From Sphingorhabdus sp. M41 (lineage in GTDB: Bacteria; Pseudomonadota; Alphaproteobacteria; Sphingomonadales; Sphingomonadaceae), in NCBI RefSeq assembly GCF_001586275.1, contig NZ_CP014545.1, positions 2,568,501-2,632,500 of the forward strand: DNA of 64,000 bases. Direction: 5' to 3'. Below are positions 26,566-35,982 of this stretch, in pieces. The position numbers and the translations under genes are program-made. Every line of letters begins with the position of its first letter. Within the stretch, counting starts at the first letter, position 1. The notes under the pieces were generated by a model. The model was not told where the DNA came from and did not search any database. It saw nothing but the letters and a program-made list of their open reading frames with translations.

Positions 26566-27051
26566 ATGGCAGAGCAGAATCGGGAATCGTCAATGGAGGA
26601 AATCCTTTCATCGATCAAACGCATCATCGCCGAAGACAAGGCGATTGATGAGGAACGCCCCCTCCCCCGCCGCAAAGCCGCTCAGAAACCAGCGCTGCAG
26701 GCCGTTCCCGATATAATTCCTGCAGACAGGAATGAAGAAATTCTGGAATTGACCGACGAATTGCAAGAACATCAAAATTCATCCGCTCACGGTGTGTTTG
26801 GCGACCGCCGCAAGGAAGAACGGCTAATCGACGACAACAAGCTGGACAGCATGCGCCAGTCGCTTTCGGCCCTGGTTGAAAAAGAAGCGATGGAACGTCG
26901 TCCAGCGGCCTTATCCGACAGAGGCACTTCGCTGGAAGACATGACCCGCGACTTGATGCGGCCGATGATCAAACAATGGCTGGATGCCAATTTGCCGGAT
27001 CTTGTCGAGGAACTGGTGGCGCGGGAAATCCAGCGACTGAGCGAGAAATAG
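26566..27051 (+). CDS. DUF2497 protein, PopZ-like polar organiser
   Basis: 161 residues. The N-terminal helix SSMEEILSSIKRIIAED and the C-terminal block LEDMTRDLMRPMIKQWLDANLPDLVEELVAREI are the two conserved ends of the PopZ/DUF2497 family; the middle (about 45-110) is charged and low in hydrophobics, as expected for its disordered linker. In alphaproteobacteria PopZ assembles at the cell pole and anchors the ParB-origin complex. It lies between tolC and an S9 peptidase and precedes valS by about 3 kb, an order I have seen in related genomes. Confidence 0.88.
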   Translation: MAEQNRESSMEEILSSIKRIIAEDKAIDEERPLPRRKAAQKPALQAVPDIIPADRNEEILELTDELQEHQNSSAHGVFGDRRKEERLIDDNKLDSMRQSLSALVEKEAMERRPAALSDRGTSLEDMTRDLMRPMIKQWLDANLPDLVEELVAREIQRLSEK

Positions 27052-27106
27052 GCCTGCATACCTGATCTCAATTGCCTTGTCGGACAGTCGTGCTAGACTG
27101 TGAACC

Positions 27107-29200
27107 ATGACAAAAATTTTCAAAACATTCACCACGGCCCTGTTTCTGACGGGTGCCGTTATTCCTACATTCGCATCGGCCAGACCGATGACAGTGGAAG
27201 ATCTCGCCACGCTGAAACGAATGGGGTCGGTCACCATTTCTCCCGATGAGAAATGGGCCGCCTATGATGTCACTGAAACCGATCCGGCGACTTACGAACG
27301 ATCCAGTGCGCTATATCTGCTGGACGTCACCACAGAAAATGCTGTTCCTCGTCGCATTGTCGACAAGGCAGGGAAAAGCGAACATAGCCCGTCTTTCGCG
27401 CCGGATGGCAGTCTCTATTATCTGAGCGATGCCAGTGGTTCGGAGCAGCTTTGGCACGCAGATATTGCCGCTGGCGCTGATGGCGAAAATCCGGTTCAGG
27501 CGAGTGATCTGAAAACCGATATTGCCGGCTTCAAGCTGTCGCCAACCGGTGAACAAATCGCGCTTTGGGGTGATATTGCAAGAGACTGCCCAACCTTTGG
27601 TTGCGAGACCGATGGGAATCGGGCCGAACCCGGACCGGGCACCGGCCGCGAATATGATGAGCTTTTCATCCGTCACTGGTCGAGCTGGGAAACGCCAGGC
27701 AATTACAGCCGGATATTCGCCTTTGGCCTGGAAGACGGAAAAATTGTCGGCGAAGGATCAGCGCTCGACGGTGATCTTGTCGGCGACAGTCCCTCCAAAC
27801 CATTTGGCGGCGGTGAGGAAATTAATTGGGTTCCGGGAGAGGACGGCGTCTTCTTTGCACTGAGAATTGCGGACCGCAATGAGCCCAGGTCGACCAATAT
27901 AGATATTTATGGCGCCAAGGTCGATGGCGAGGAAACGGTCAATTTCACAAGCCAAAACAAGGCTACAGACACATTGCCGGCCTTTTCGTCCGATGGCGAA
28001 TGGCTGGCGTGGGCGGCGATGGAGCGGCCGGGATATGAAGCCGATCAGCTTGTCGTAAAATTGCGCAAACAAGGCAGCGATGAAAGCGAAGCCATTGCTC
28101 TGACCAAGGAATGGGACCGGTCGGTCGGTTCGATCGTCTGGACGCCCGACGATAAATATCTCATTGTCACTGCGCAGGACGTGCTTGATCATCCGGCGTT
28201 CGCAGTGGAAGTCGAGACAGGCAAGGTCACCCGCCTGACAGCCGAAGGCAATGTCGGTACAACCATTCCGTTGCAGGACGGCTCGCTTATTTACACGATG
28301 AACAGCCTGCAAGCACCCACCGACCTATACAGGCGTGCGGCGGACGGGACGGTGAAGCAGCTGACCAATATAAATGGGCGCGAACTGGCCGAAATCGACA
28401 AGGTTGAGATTCAGCGTTTTAATTTTTCAGGCGCAGGTGGTGAAAAGGTCTGGGGCCAGATCATCAAGCCCGCAGGCGTGACAGGCAAGCTGCCGATGGC
28501 CTTTCTGGTCCATGGCGGGCCACAGGGCAGTTTCGGCAATAGCTGGTCGACCCGCTGGAATCCCAAAGTAATGGCGGCGCAAGGCTATGCGGTGGTCACC
28601 GTCGATTTCCACGGCTCGACTGGTTACGGCCAAAAATTCACCGACAGCATCAATCTGGACTGGGGTGGCAAGCCGCTGGAAGACCTGAAAAAAGGCTATG
28701 CGGCGGCGGTCAAGATCGACAAGCAGATTGATGGCGAGAGATCCTGCGCCTTGGGTGGCTCCTATGGCGGTTATATGATGAACTGGATTGCGGGCAACTG
28801 GCCCGACCGGTTTGACTGCCTGATCAACCACGCCGGTGTATTTGATCTTCGCGCGATGGCGCTGAGCACAGAAGAGCTCTGGTTCGATCAGTGGGATCAC
28901 GGCGGCAACTGGTGGTCGCGGCCCAATCCGGAAAAATGGAATCCGGTGAACAAGATCACCAACTGGAAAACCCCAACACTGTTCATTCATGGCGAGAAGG
29001 ATTTCCGGATCCCCTACACCCAGAGTATCATGCCGTTCACCGTTGCTCAGGAAATGGAGATTCCATCCAAGCTGCTGATATTCCCGGATGAAAACCACTG
29101 GGTACTAAAGGGCAAGAACAGCGTGCAATGGTACCGGACGGTGTTTGACTGGATGGGTAAATGGACAGCTGCTGGAGAGCAGGAAGGCAAAGGCCAATGA
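27107..29200 (+). CDS. exported S9-family peptidase (dipeptidyl/acylaminoacyl type)
   Basis: 697 residues with an N-terminal signal (KIFKTFTTALFLTGAVIPTFASA), a beta-propeller of TISPDEKW/FAPDGSL/WTPDDKYL repeats, and a C-terminal hydrolase domain. Triad by position: Ser552 (LGGSYGGYMMNW), Asp632 (GEKDFRIPY), His664 (PDENHW). The oxyanion region is FLVHGGPQGS. It is likely a periplasmic peptidase releasing dipeptides or acyl-amino acids. It overlaps the following crotonase gene by 4 bases (ATGA), so the two are co-translated. It is only distantly similar to the S9 peptidase at 5246, so this is not a recent duplication. Confidence 0.92.
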   Translation: MTKIFKTFTTALFLTGAVIPTFASARPMTVEDLATLKRMGSVTISPDEKWAAYDVTETDPATYERSSALYLLDVTTENAVPRRIVDKAGKSEHSPSFAPDGSLYYLSDASGSEQLWHADIAAGADGENPVQASDLKTDIAGFKLSPTGEQIALWGDIARDCPTFGCETDGNRAEPGPGTGREYDELFIRHWSSWETPGNYSRIFAFGLEDGKIVGEGSALDGDLVGDSPSKPFGGGEEINWVPGEDGVFFALRIADRNEPRSTNIDIYGAKVDGEETVNFTSQNKATDTLPAFSSDGEWLAWAAMERPGYEADQLVVKLRKQGSDESEAIALTKEWDRSVGSIVWTPDDKYLIVTAQDVLDHPAFAVEVETGKVTRLTAEGNVGTTIPLQDGSLIYTMNSLQAPTDLYRRAADGTVKQLTNINGRELAEIDKVEIQRFNFSGAGGEKVWGQIIKPAGVTGKLPMAFLVHGGPQGSFGNSWSTRWNPKVMAAQGYAVVTVDFHGSTGYGQKFTDSINLDWGGKPLEDLKKGYAAAVKIDKQIDGERSCALGGSYGGYMMNWIAGNWPDRFDCLINHAGVFDLRAMALSTEELWFDQWDHGGNWWSRPNPEKWNPVNKITNWKTPTLFIHGEKDFRIPYTQSIMPFTVAQEMEIPSKLLIFPDENHWVLKGKNSVQWYRTVFDWMGKWTAAGEQEGKGQ

Positions 29201-29868
29201 GCTTTTTTCCGACGGAGGATCGTGAAGGCACAATCATCGTCACGCTGACCAACGGCGAACGCAACACGCTCCACCCGGAACTCCTGAAAGAGGGGATCGC
29301 GGTCTTCGGGACATTGGCCGAAAACCCACCGGAGAGCGGTATTGTTCTGACCGGGGCTGGCGAACATTTCACCTGCGGAATGGATACGAAAATCGCGGCA
29401 ACTCTGGACAAGGCGGGCCAGAAACAGGCGGCTGCGGCGATCGACTCATTTGCAGCGTCACTGCACCGCCTGCCATGCGCGGTAGTGGTTGCGCTCAACG
29501 GCAACACCATTGGCGCTGGCGGGATCATGGCGCTGGCAGCGGACTGGATTGTCGCGGCGCAAGGCGACTACAAAATCGGCCTGCCCGAAGCCAAGGCTGG
29601 CCTGCCTTTCCCTCCGGTGCCGCAAGCCATCCTTGATCACTGGCTCGATCCGGTCTGGCGGCGACGGCTCGCTCTGTCCTCGCATTTGCTGACACCGGTA
29701 GAAGCCTTGAGCGCGGGACTGGCTGACGAGTTGGCGGATCCGGGCCAGTTGCTCGATCAGGCCGTAGCGCGCGCACGGGAACTGGCCGCGCAACCGGGTT
29801 TCAAGGCCTGCAAACGGCAATTGCGTGCCAAGGCCAATGCCGAGATTGATGCTATTTTGAACGGTTGA
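29197..29868 (+). CDS. crotonase/enoyl-CoA hydratase family protein
   Basis: 223 residues of crotonase fold: IIVTLTNGERNTLHPELL, first oxyanion loop GAGEHFTCGMDTK, second oxyanion loop VVVALNGNTIGAGGIMALAADWIVAA. It probably hydrates or isomerises an acyl-CoA; the specific substrate is unknown. The start is ATG 29197, overlapping the peptidase stop. A longer start at 29161 would lie within the peptidase gene. A palindromic repeat pair follows before valS. Confidence 0.85.
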   Translation: MSFFPTEDREGTIIVTLTNGERNTLHPELLKEGIAVFGTLAENPPESGIVLTGAGEHFTCGMDTKIAATLDKAGQKQAAAAIDSFAASLHRLPCAVVVALNGNTIGAGGIMALAADWIVAAQGDYKIGLPEAKAGLPFPPVPQAILDHWLDPVWRRRLALSSHLLTPVEALSAGLADELADPGQLLDQAVARARELAAQPGFKACKRQLRAKANAEIDAILNG

Positions 29869-29880
29869 GTGGGGGCCGAG

Positions 29881-29958
29881 TGCTCCGCACTGGATGCGGA
29901 GCTCTGAGAGGCTAGGATCGCACTTCCCTTTATAGCGCTCCGCATCAAGTGCGGAGCA
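29881..29958. repeat. inverted pair of palindromic intergenic repeats
   Basis: Two 22-base units, 29881-29902 and 29937-29958, are reverse complements of each other except for one base. Each is itself a palindrome (GCTCCGCA-N5-TGCGGAGC). The paired units can fold into one long hairpin with a 34-base loop. A related unit lies at 45023-45047. The arrangement resembles REP/BIME elements and lies between the crotonase gene and valS. Confidence 0.75.
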
Positions 29959-30002
29959 CAACACTGTTGTCTCCCGCCAAAAGCAATGCCAAAGACCCAG
30001 CC

Positions 30003-32723
30003 ATGACCTTAGATAAAAATTTCGACCCCGCCGCCATCGAAGCGCGCTGGTATGAGCATTGGGAAACCAAGGGCCTTTTCCGTCCCGAGCGCGATGATCG
30101 CGAGCCGTTCACGGTTGTGAACCCGCCCCCCAATGTTACCGGATCGCTGCATATCGGCCATGCGCTGGATAATACGCTGCAGGATATCATCATCCGGCAC
30201 GAACGGCTGAAGGGCAAGGACGCGCTGTGGGTCGTCGGCATGGATCATGCGGGCATTGCTACCCAGATGGTGGTCGAGCGCCAGATGAACGAACGCCAGC
30301 AGAAACGCACCGATTTCTCTCGCGAGGAATTTGTCGAGAAAGTCTGGGAGTGGAAAGAGGAAAGCGGCGGCACGATCACCAGACAGCTGCGCCGTCTCGG
30401 CTGTTCGATGGACTGGTCGAACGAACGCTTCACAATGGACGAGGGCATGAACGAGGCCGTGCTCAAGGTCTTTGTCGATCTCTATAATGACGGCCTGATC
30501 TACCGCGACAAGCGCTTGGTCAACTGGGACCCTGCGCTGAAAACCGCGATCTCCGATCTTGAAGTCGAGACGGTCGATACCAAAGGCAGTTTCTGGCATT
30601 TCAAATATCCGCTGGCCGACGGCGTGACCTTGGATGATGGGCGCGACTATATCGAGGTCGCGACGACCCGGCCGGAAACGATGCTGGCCGATATGGCGGT
30701 TGCGGTGCATCCATCGGACGAGCGCTACAAGAGCGTGATCGGCAAGGAAATCGAGCAGCCAATCACCGGGCGCCGGTTCAAGATCGTTGCCGACGAACAT
30801 GCCGACCCGGAACTGGGGTCGGGCGCGGTGAAGATCACGCCGGGCCATGACTTCAACGATTTCGAGGTCGGCAAGCGCGCGGGCTTTGCGGCCAGCGAGA
30901 TGCTCAACATGCTCGATGGCGAGGCCAATGTCTGCCAGACCGCCGACGGGCTGGTGCCGGGCGAATATATCGGACTGCACAGGTTTAGGAAAGATGGCGT
31001 CGATGGTGCCCGTGAACTGGTTGTCCAGCGGCTGAAGGAACAGGGTTTCCTGCTTCCGCATGTTTCAAAAAATAAGGACGGTGAAGAAGTTGAACATGAC
31101 GCCGAGCCGCGCACCATCGCGACGCCGTTCGGTGATCGCGGCGGCGTGGTGATCGAGCCGTGGCTGACCGACCAATGGTATGTCGATGCAGAAACGCTTG
31201 CGCAGCCTGCAATCGAGGCAGTGAAATCGGGCGCGATCGAGATCGTCCCCAAAAGCTGGGAAAAAACCTATTATAACTGGATGGAGAATATCCAGCCATG
31301 GTGTGTCAGCCGCCAGCTGTGGTGGGGGCATCGCATTCCGGCCTGGTTTGGTGACGACGGGAAAATCTACGTCGCAATGAACGAAGAGGAAGCACAAAGC
31401 CAGGCTGGTAACGACGTAAATCTGACACAGGACGAAGACGTCCTCGATACATGGTTCTCCTCCGCGCTCTGGCCTTTCGGCACCCTAGGCTGGCCGGAAC
31501 AGACCAAGGATCTCGAACGCCATTACCCCAATGACCTGCTGATCTCCGGCTTTGACATCCTGTTCTTCTGGGATGCGCGAATGGCGATGCAGGGCATCCA
31601 GTTCATGAAGGAAGTGCCGTGGAAGAGGCTCTATCTGCACGGGCTGGTCCGCGCCGAAGACGGCTCCAAGATGTCCAAGTCGAAGGGTAATGTTGTCGAT
31701 CCGCTTGGCCTGATCGATCAATATGGCGCCGACGCATTGCGTTTTTTCATGGCGGCAATGGAAAGTCAGGGCCGCGACATCAAGATGGATGACAAGCGCG
31801 TCGAGGGCTATCGCAATTTCGCGACCAAATTGTGGAATGCCTCGCGCTTTTGCGAAGTGAGCGGCATTGGCGCCAGCAAGACGCTCGCTGCCCCGGAAGC
31901 CGCCTTGCCCGTCAATCGCTGGATCATCAGCGAAGTTGTCGAAACGCAGCGCGCACTCGACAAGGCGCTGACCGACCTGCGCTTCGATGCGGCAGCCAAC
32001 ACCATCTATCATTTTACTTGGGACCGGTTCTGCGACTGGTATCTCGAACTGATCAAGCCGGTGTTGCAGGGTGAGGATGCCGGCGCGGCAGATGAAACCC
32101 GTCTCGTCGCCGGCTGGGTGCTCGACCAGATCATTGTCATGCTCCACCCGTTCATGCCGTTCATTACGGAAGAGCTCTGGCATAGCATGGGTGATAGAGA
32201 ATATGACCTGATAGTAGCCAAATGGCCCGCGCCAAAAACGGAAATCGACGAAGAAGCGAAAGCAGAAGTAGACTGGCTTATTCGCCTTATCTCGGCAACG
32301 CGGACTGCAAAAGTCGAACTCAATATTCCACCCGGAACGAAAATGTCAGCCCATGTGCGCGATGGTGATGATGCCCTCGCAAAGCGTATCGCGCGCCAAG
32401 GCTCTGCACTGGACCGCGTTGGCAGGCTGGAGAGCTTTTCCTTTGATGCTGCTCCGGAAGGCGCGACCGCCCAGATCGTGGTGGACGGCGCAACCTATGT
32501 GCTGCCGCTGGCAGGCGCAGTCGATTTCGAAGCCGAAAAGGCGCGGCTATGTAAGGCGCTGGAAGCGTCGCAGAAAGAGGCAAAGTCATTGTCTGGCCGT
32601 CTTGGGAACCCCAATTTTGTCGAGAAGGCCAAACCGGAAGCGGTCGAAAAAGCCCGCTCCGATCTGGCAGAGAAAGAGGCAGAGACCGAGCGGTTGCAGG
32701 CGGCTATTGATCGCTTGGGTTAA
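30003..32723 (+). CDS. valS: valyl-tRNA synthetase
   Basis: 906-residue class I aminoacyl-tRNA synthetase charging tRNA-Val. Signature HIGH (50-53, in [10 protein letters not shown]) and KMSKS (556-560); the editing domain shows [17 protein letters not shown]. The C-terminal coiled-coil arm typical of ValS (about 840-906, with [16 protein letters not shown] and the [17 protein letters not shown] motif) is intact. The start is ATG 30003 (MTLDKNFDP), which matches the usual N-terminus; an in-frame ATG at 29949 lies inside the repeat element. No T-box or leader structure was seen. Confidence 0.96.
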   Translation: MTLDKNFDPAAIEARWYEHWETKGLFRPERDDREPFTVVNPPPNVTGSLHIGHALDNTLQDIIIRHERLKGKDALWVVGMDHAGIATQMVVERQMNERQQKRTDFSREEFVEKVWEWKEESGGTITRQLRRLGCSMDWSNERFTMDEGMNEAVLKVFVDLYNDGLIYRDKRLVNWDPALKTAISDLEVETVDTKGSFWHFKYPLADGVTLDDGRDYIEVATTRPETMLADMAVAVHPSDERYKSVIGKEIEQPITGRRFKIVADEHADPELGSGAVKITPGHDFNDFEVGKRAGFAASEMLNMLDGEANVCQTADGLVPGEYIGLHRFRKDGVDGARELVVQRLKEQGFLLPHVSKNKDGEEVEHDAEPRTIATPFGDRGGVVIEPWLTDQWYVDAETLAQPAIEAVKSGAIEIVPKSWEKTYYNWMENIQPWCVSRQLWWGHRIPAWFGDDGKIYVAMNEEEAQSQAGNDVNLTQDEDVLDTWFSSALWPFGTLGWPEQTKDLERHYPNDLLISGFDILFFWDARMAMQGIQFMKEVPWKRLYLHGLVRAEDGSKMSKSKGNVVDPLGLIDQYGADALRFFMAAMESQGRDIKMDDKRVEGYRNFATKLWNASRFCEVSGIGASKTLAAPEAALPVNRWIISEVVETQRALDKALTDLRFDAAANTIYHFTWDRFCDWYLELIKPVLQGEDAGAADETRLVAGWVLDQIIVMLHPFMPFITEELWHSMGDREYDLIVAKWPAPKTEIDEEAKAEVDWLIRLISATRTAKVELNIPPGTKMSAHVRDGDDALAKRIARQGSALDRVGRLESFSFDAAPEGATAQIVVDGATYVLPLAGAVDFEAEKARLCKALEASQKEAKSLSGRLGNPNFVEKAKPEAVEKARSDLAEKEAETERLQAAIDRLG

Positions 32724-32827
32724 TTTCGATTCTGCGCAGGCAGGAGGCCATTTCCATTGTAGCTAAGCCAGGAACTATCCGAAGGAGATGCCTCGCCTGT
32801 CCGGGGCACCAGCTTTAGCTATCTCGG

Positions 32828-33262
32828 TCAGCTATCGTCTCCGCGACGCATTTTCTCCGCCCCTGCCCGCATTTTCACGGCGCCTTCGCGCATTTTTTCC
32901 GCGCTAAGCCGCAGTTTGGGAGCGCTTTCCAGCAATTGCTGAGCCGTGACTTCAGTGTTTCTTCGCTCATTCTGGCGCACTGCCTCACCTGCACGGGAAA
33001 GCGAGTCGTTTTCTAACCGGTCAGCATAAGCCTCCATTTCATCGGCCCCGCGCAGCATCTTGTCCGCACCCTTTTCCATTCCCTCTGCACCCTCAGCCGA
33101 ACCGAGTTTCACCTGGGCCTTGATGTCGCTAGCAAGCGTTTCGCTCCATGCTGCATGCTGTTGGTTTTTAACGTCCTGCGCGTCACTGGCCATCGCTGGC
33201 CATACCGACGCGGCGACCAGTCCCAATACCGCGATCAACGGAAAATAGCGCTTATCAACCAT
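32828..33262 (-). CDS. exported coiled-coil protein with heptad-like repeats
   Basis: 144 residues. A signal peptide (YFPLIAVLGLVAASVWPAMA) is followed by an almost wholly helical, charged protein. Repeats with Gly/Ala-Lys-Met spacing recur: MEKGADKMLRGADEMEAYADR in the middle and KMREGAVKMRAGAEKMRRG at the end. It is probably periplasmic, forming a coiled coil. No family name is recognised. GGAAGA lies before ATG 33262; a GTG at 33274 would add four residues. It converges with valS. Confidence 0.65.
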   Translation of the reverse strand: MVDKRYFPLIAVLGLVAASVWPAMASDAQDVKNQQHAAWSETLASDIKAQVKLGSAEGAEGMEKGADKMLRGADEMEAYADRLENDSLSRAGEAVRQNERRNTEVTAQQLLESAPKLRLSAEKMREGAVKMRAGAEKMRRGDDS

Positions 33263-33391
33263 CAAATCTTCCACATCATACTGTCGCGCACAATGCGCGG
33301 CTTATGACTACAGATGTAATCGATTATGAAAGGCTTGATACTGACTATCGATCAACAGCCGAGGAAAATGGACAAACGGCCTGGAAGTTAG

Positions 33392-35095
33392 TTATCGGCC
33401 TTGCGCTCTCCAGCGTTTGATAACCCGCTGGATGATCTCCTCTTCGCCGCCGCGTTCGCGCCACAGTTCTGAGAATATGGGATCTTCCGAAGCCGGTCGG
33501 CGTTCCTCAGCCAGCGTATCCAGCGAGACACGGATCGGGATCGCAACACCTTCCCCACAGCAGATCACCTCACGATTCCGCAGGGCGGGGATGGAATCGA
33601 GGAAACCGCGCGCCCCTTCCGGCATGGCAGCCTTCACAAAGGACTGATCGCGGTCATTGTTCAATCGCATAGACAGGATCGTACCACATTGCGAGAGCAC
33701 ACCTTCGGCGAGATCGGATGGCCGCTGCGTGATCAGGCCGAGCGAAACGCCATATTTCCGGCCTTCCTTGGCGATCCGGCTGAGAATGTCCCGGACAGCG
33801 CTTTCCTCGGCAACGTCATCATTGGGAATGTAGCGATGCGCTTCCTCGCACACCAAAAGCATTGGTCGCTGTGGTTCATTGCGCGCCCAGATTGCATAAT
33901 CAAATACCAGCCGACTGAGCACGGACACCACCGTAGGCGTGATCTCTGACGGCATTGCCGAGACATCGATAATTGAAATCGGCTTGCCTTCGGACGGTAG
34001 TCTGAAAATCTTGGTAAGAAAGCTTGCCATTGTATCACCGACGAGCATGCCGGAGAACATGAAGCTGTAACGCGGATCAGCCTTGATCTCGTCAATCTTG
34101 CTTTTCAGGCGCTGATAGGGAGCGCTGTTGGTTGCCTTGTCAAGCTTGCCCATTTCATTCTGAAGGATCGTTGTCAGATCGGACAGCAAATAGGGCACGG
34201 GTGAATCCACGGTCAGCTTTGCGACACTAACTCCCCCCTGATTTTTGGCTTTCGCGGCGAGCAGACATTTCGCGAGAATGTCACAGTCCATCTGCTTGGC
34301 ATCGCCTCTCGACTGAACAAACACTTCGCAATGCTCTCGAAAGTTCATCAACCAGTAAGGCAGATTCAGGTTATTCACATCGAATATCTTGCCGTTATCC
34401 TTGAACGCTGCCCCATATTCACCATGCGGGTCGATCATCAGGATATGGCCTTCGGGTGCCAGATCGCAGATTTTATGCAGGATTAGCGCTGCCGCAGTCG
34501 ACTTACCAGTACCGGTAGAACCGAGAAGGGCAAAATGTTTACCGAGCATGGCATCAACATAGAGTGCGCCGCGGATATCGTTTGTGGGATAGACCGTGCC
34601 GACCTCGACATTGGCGCGGCCGTCAGAAGCATAGACCTGTTTGAGATCCGCTGTCGTCACTGCATAAACTATCGACGCTGGCGTCGGGTAGCGGGTGACG
34701 CCGCGGCGGAAATTGTAAATTTGACCGGTCAGCTTTTCCTCATCCCCTTCACCCAGGAAATCGATCTCGGCAACCACCAAGCCCGACTGTCCTTCATAGA
34801 GTCTCTGAGTGCGGATATTGGCCAGCAACCAAGTCTGACCGACACGGATTTTGACCTGACTGCCCACTTGGCCAGCCATTTTCACAGTTGGATCAGGGTG
34901 CTCCAGCAATCCGCCAAGTACAGCGGTGTCCATGACAATTTTGGAACCCGATCCAGCGATTTCGATGACCTCGCCGATTTTATAGCCTTCGCTCCGCTTT
35001 GAATCGGCACCGTGGTTCTCATCACGCTGCGGTTCCCTGTCCGAATCCGGGAGTGGCCTTGCGGCAGGGAAGTTGTGAGAACCCATATCGGACAT
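33392..35095 (-). CDS. HerA-like hexameric ATPase/translocase
   Basis: 567 residues. The N-terminal beta-barrel (HAS-barrel, about 40-165) is followed by a FtsK/HerA-type ATPase with Walker A GSTGTGKST (192-200), MIDPHGEYG, Walker B-like PMLLVCEEAHRYIPN, and the sensor segment LITQRPSDLAEGVLSQCGTIL. HerA proteins are hexameric DNA translocases that often act with the nuclease NurA in end resection or in defence. No nuclease gene is adjacent and the base composition matches the chromosome, so a housekeeping copy is more likely. AGGAAA precedes the start. It appears to be monocistronic. Confidence 0.88.
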   Translation of the reverse strand: MSDMGSHNFPAARPLPDSDREPQRDENHGADSKRSEGYKIGEVIEIAGSGSKIVMDTAVLGGLLEHPDPTVKMAGQVGSQVKIRVGQTWLLANIRTQRLYEGQSGLVVAEIDFLGEGDEEKLTGQIYNFRRGVTRYPTPASIVYAVTTADLKQVYASDGRANVEVGTVYPTNDIRGALYVDAMLGKHFALLGSTGTGKSTAAALILHKICDLAPEGHILMIDPHGEYGAAFKDNGKIFDVNNLNLPYWLMNFREHCEVFVQSRGDAKQMDCDILAKCLLAAKAKNQGGVSVAKLTVDSPVPYLLSDLTTILQNEMGKLDKATNSAPYQRLKSKIDEIKADPRYSFMFSGMLVGDTMASFLTKIFRLPSEGKPISIIDVSAMPSEITPTVVSVLSRLVFDYAIWARNEPQRPMLLVCEEAHRYIPNDDVAEESAVRDILSRIAKEGRKYGVSLGLITQRPSDLAEGVLSQCGTILSMRLNNDRDQSFVKAAMPEGARGFLDSIPALRNREVICCGEGVAIPIRVSLDTLAEERRPASEDPIFSELWRERGGEEEIIQRVIKRWRAQGR

Positions 35096-35208
35096 TGGCG
35101 TTTTCCTGTTTTACTGGTCAGGGCACCAGACTAGTCGATCATGGTTAAGAAAGATTTACTGCCACTATAGAAGGCAAGGCCCAAGAGTTGGCCAGCGTCA
35201 AGCACTCA

Positions 35209-35982
35209 TCACATCTTGCGGAACAGATAGCCAGCGGACCAGCCCAGGAAAACCGAAATGAATACAGCTATGAGACCATAGAGGAAGCCGTTATTCTGGG
35301 AAAGATTGGTGATGAACCGTCCCATTCCGATTTTTTCAATGGTGATATCCTTGACTTCGGCCGCCTCCACCCTGCCGTCGATAACAAGGAAGGTTTCCGC
35401 AGTATAATCGCCCACTGGCACGCTGGCTGGCAAATTAATCCGCGCCTGATACAAGACACTGTTGGTGATTTTTACGCTATTGGGCAGGTTCTTGAAAAGA
35501 TTTTCCCGGGAATTCAGATCGACCAGTCCGTCGACGAAGCGATCCAGTTCGCGACTGTCGATCGCGCCAGCCGGCGAGAGCTGCAAATGATGCAGTCCCA
35601 ACTCGTAGATGTCTGCGGTTTTGCTATCCACGATATCGTCAATCGGTTTCGAGGAAGCCACCGCGTAAAAACCGGGGGAGGAACGGAATTCACTGCTCGC
35701 GGCGTTAATCCAGATACCGGCGATTTGCTGCTTTTCACGCACGACAATCGATTCAACCGGTCCCTTGAGCACAACCACGATATCAGCCCGGTCAGTATTG
35801 CGGGTGCCCGGTGGATAGGTGATAGCCCCAAAAAGCAGCAATTGGGCACCGTTGAAATCGCCTCTGATACTGATTCGGTCCTGCGATACTTCGGGAACCA
35901 GAACCGGGGTTGCGGCGATGCTGAACATGGCGATGCCGAATATCGCGAGTATACGAGAAAAAAAGATGTGACGCCGGGTCAC
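35209..35982 (-). CDS. TIGR02186-family membrane protein (TauE-associated)
   Basis: 257 residues. A signal peptide is followed by an extracytoplasmic domain (VSQDRISIRGDFNGAQLLLFGAI...) and a C-terminal membrane helix (YGLIAVFISVFLGWSAGYLF). It matches the conserved hypothetical family TIGR02186, found beside sulfite-exporter-type TauE/SafE genes in alphaproteobacteria. Its start overlaps the tauE stop by 4 bases (ATGA, 35979-35982), so the two are co-translated and probably act together; the molecular role is unknown. Confidence 0.85.
   Translation of the reverse strand: MTRRHIFFSRILAIFGIAMFSIAATPVLVPEVSQDRISIRGDFNGAQLLLFGAITYPPGTRNTDRADIVVVLKGPVESIVVREKQQIAGIWINAASSEFRSSPGFYAVASSKPIDDIVDSKTADIYELGLHHLQLSPAGAIDSRELDRFVDGLVDLNSRENLFKNLPNSVKITNSVLYQARINLPASVPVGDYTAETFLVIDGRVEAAEVKDITIEKIGMGRFITNLSQNNGFLYGLIAVFISVFLGWSAGYLFRKM

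Noticed and set aside
5246-29200. Recent duplication of the two S9 peptidase genes
   Set aside because: They share the fold and the GGSYGGYM motif, but their sequences otherwise differ widely, so they are ancient paralogues.
30009-31061. 350-codon open frame on the minus strand
   Set aside because: It is antisense to valS, an unmistakable gene in the opposite direction.
32760-32830. Terminator between valS and the coiled-coil gene
   Set aside because: GCCTCG/CGGGGC can pair weakly near 32790-32806 but contains a G-T pair and no T-run follows.
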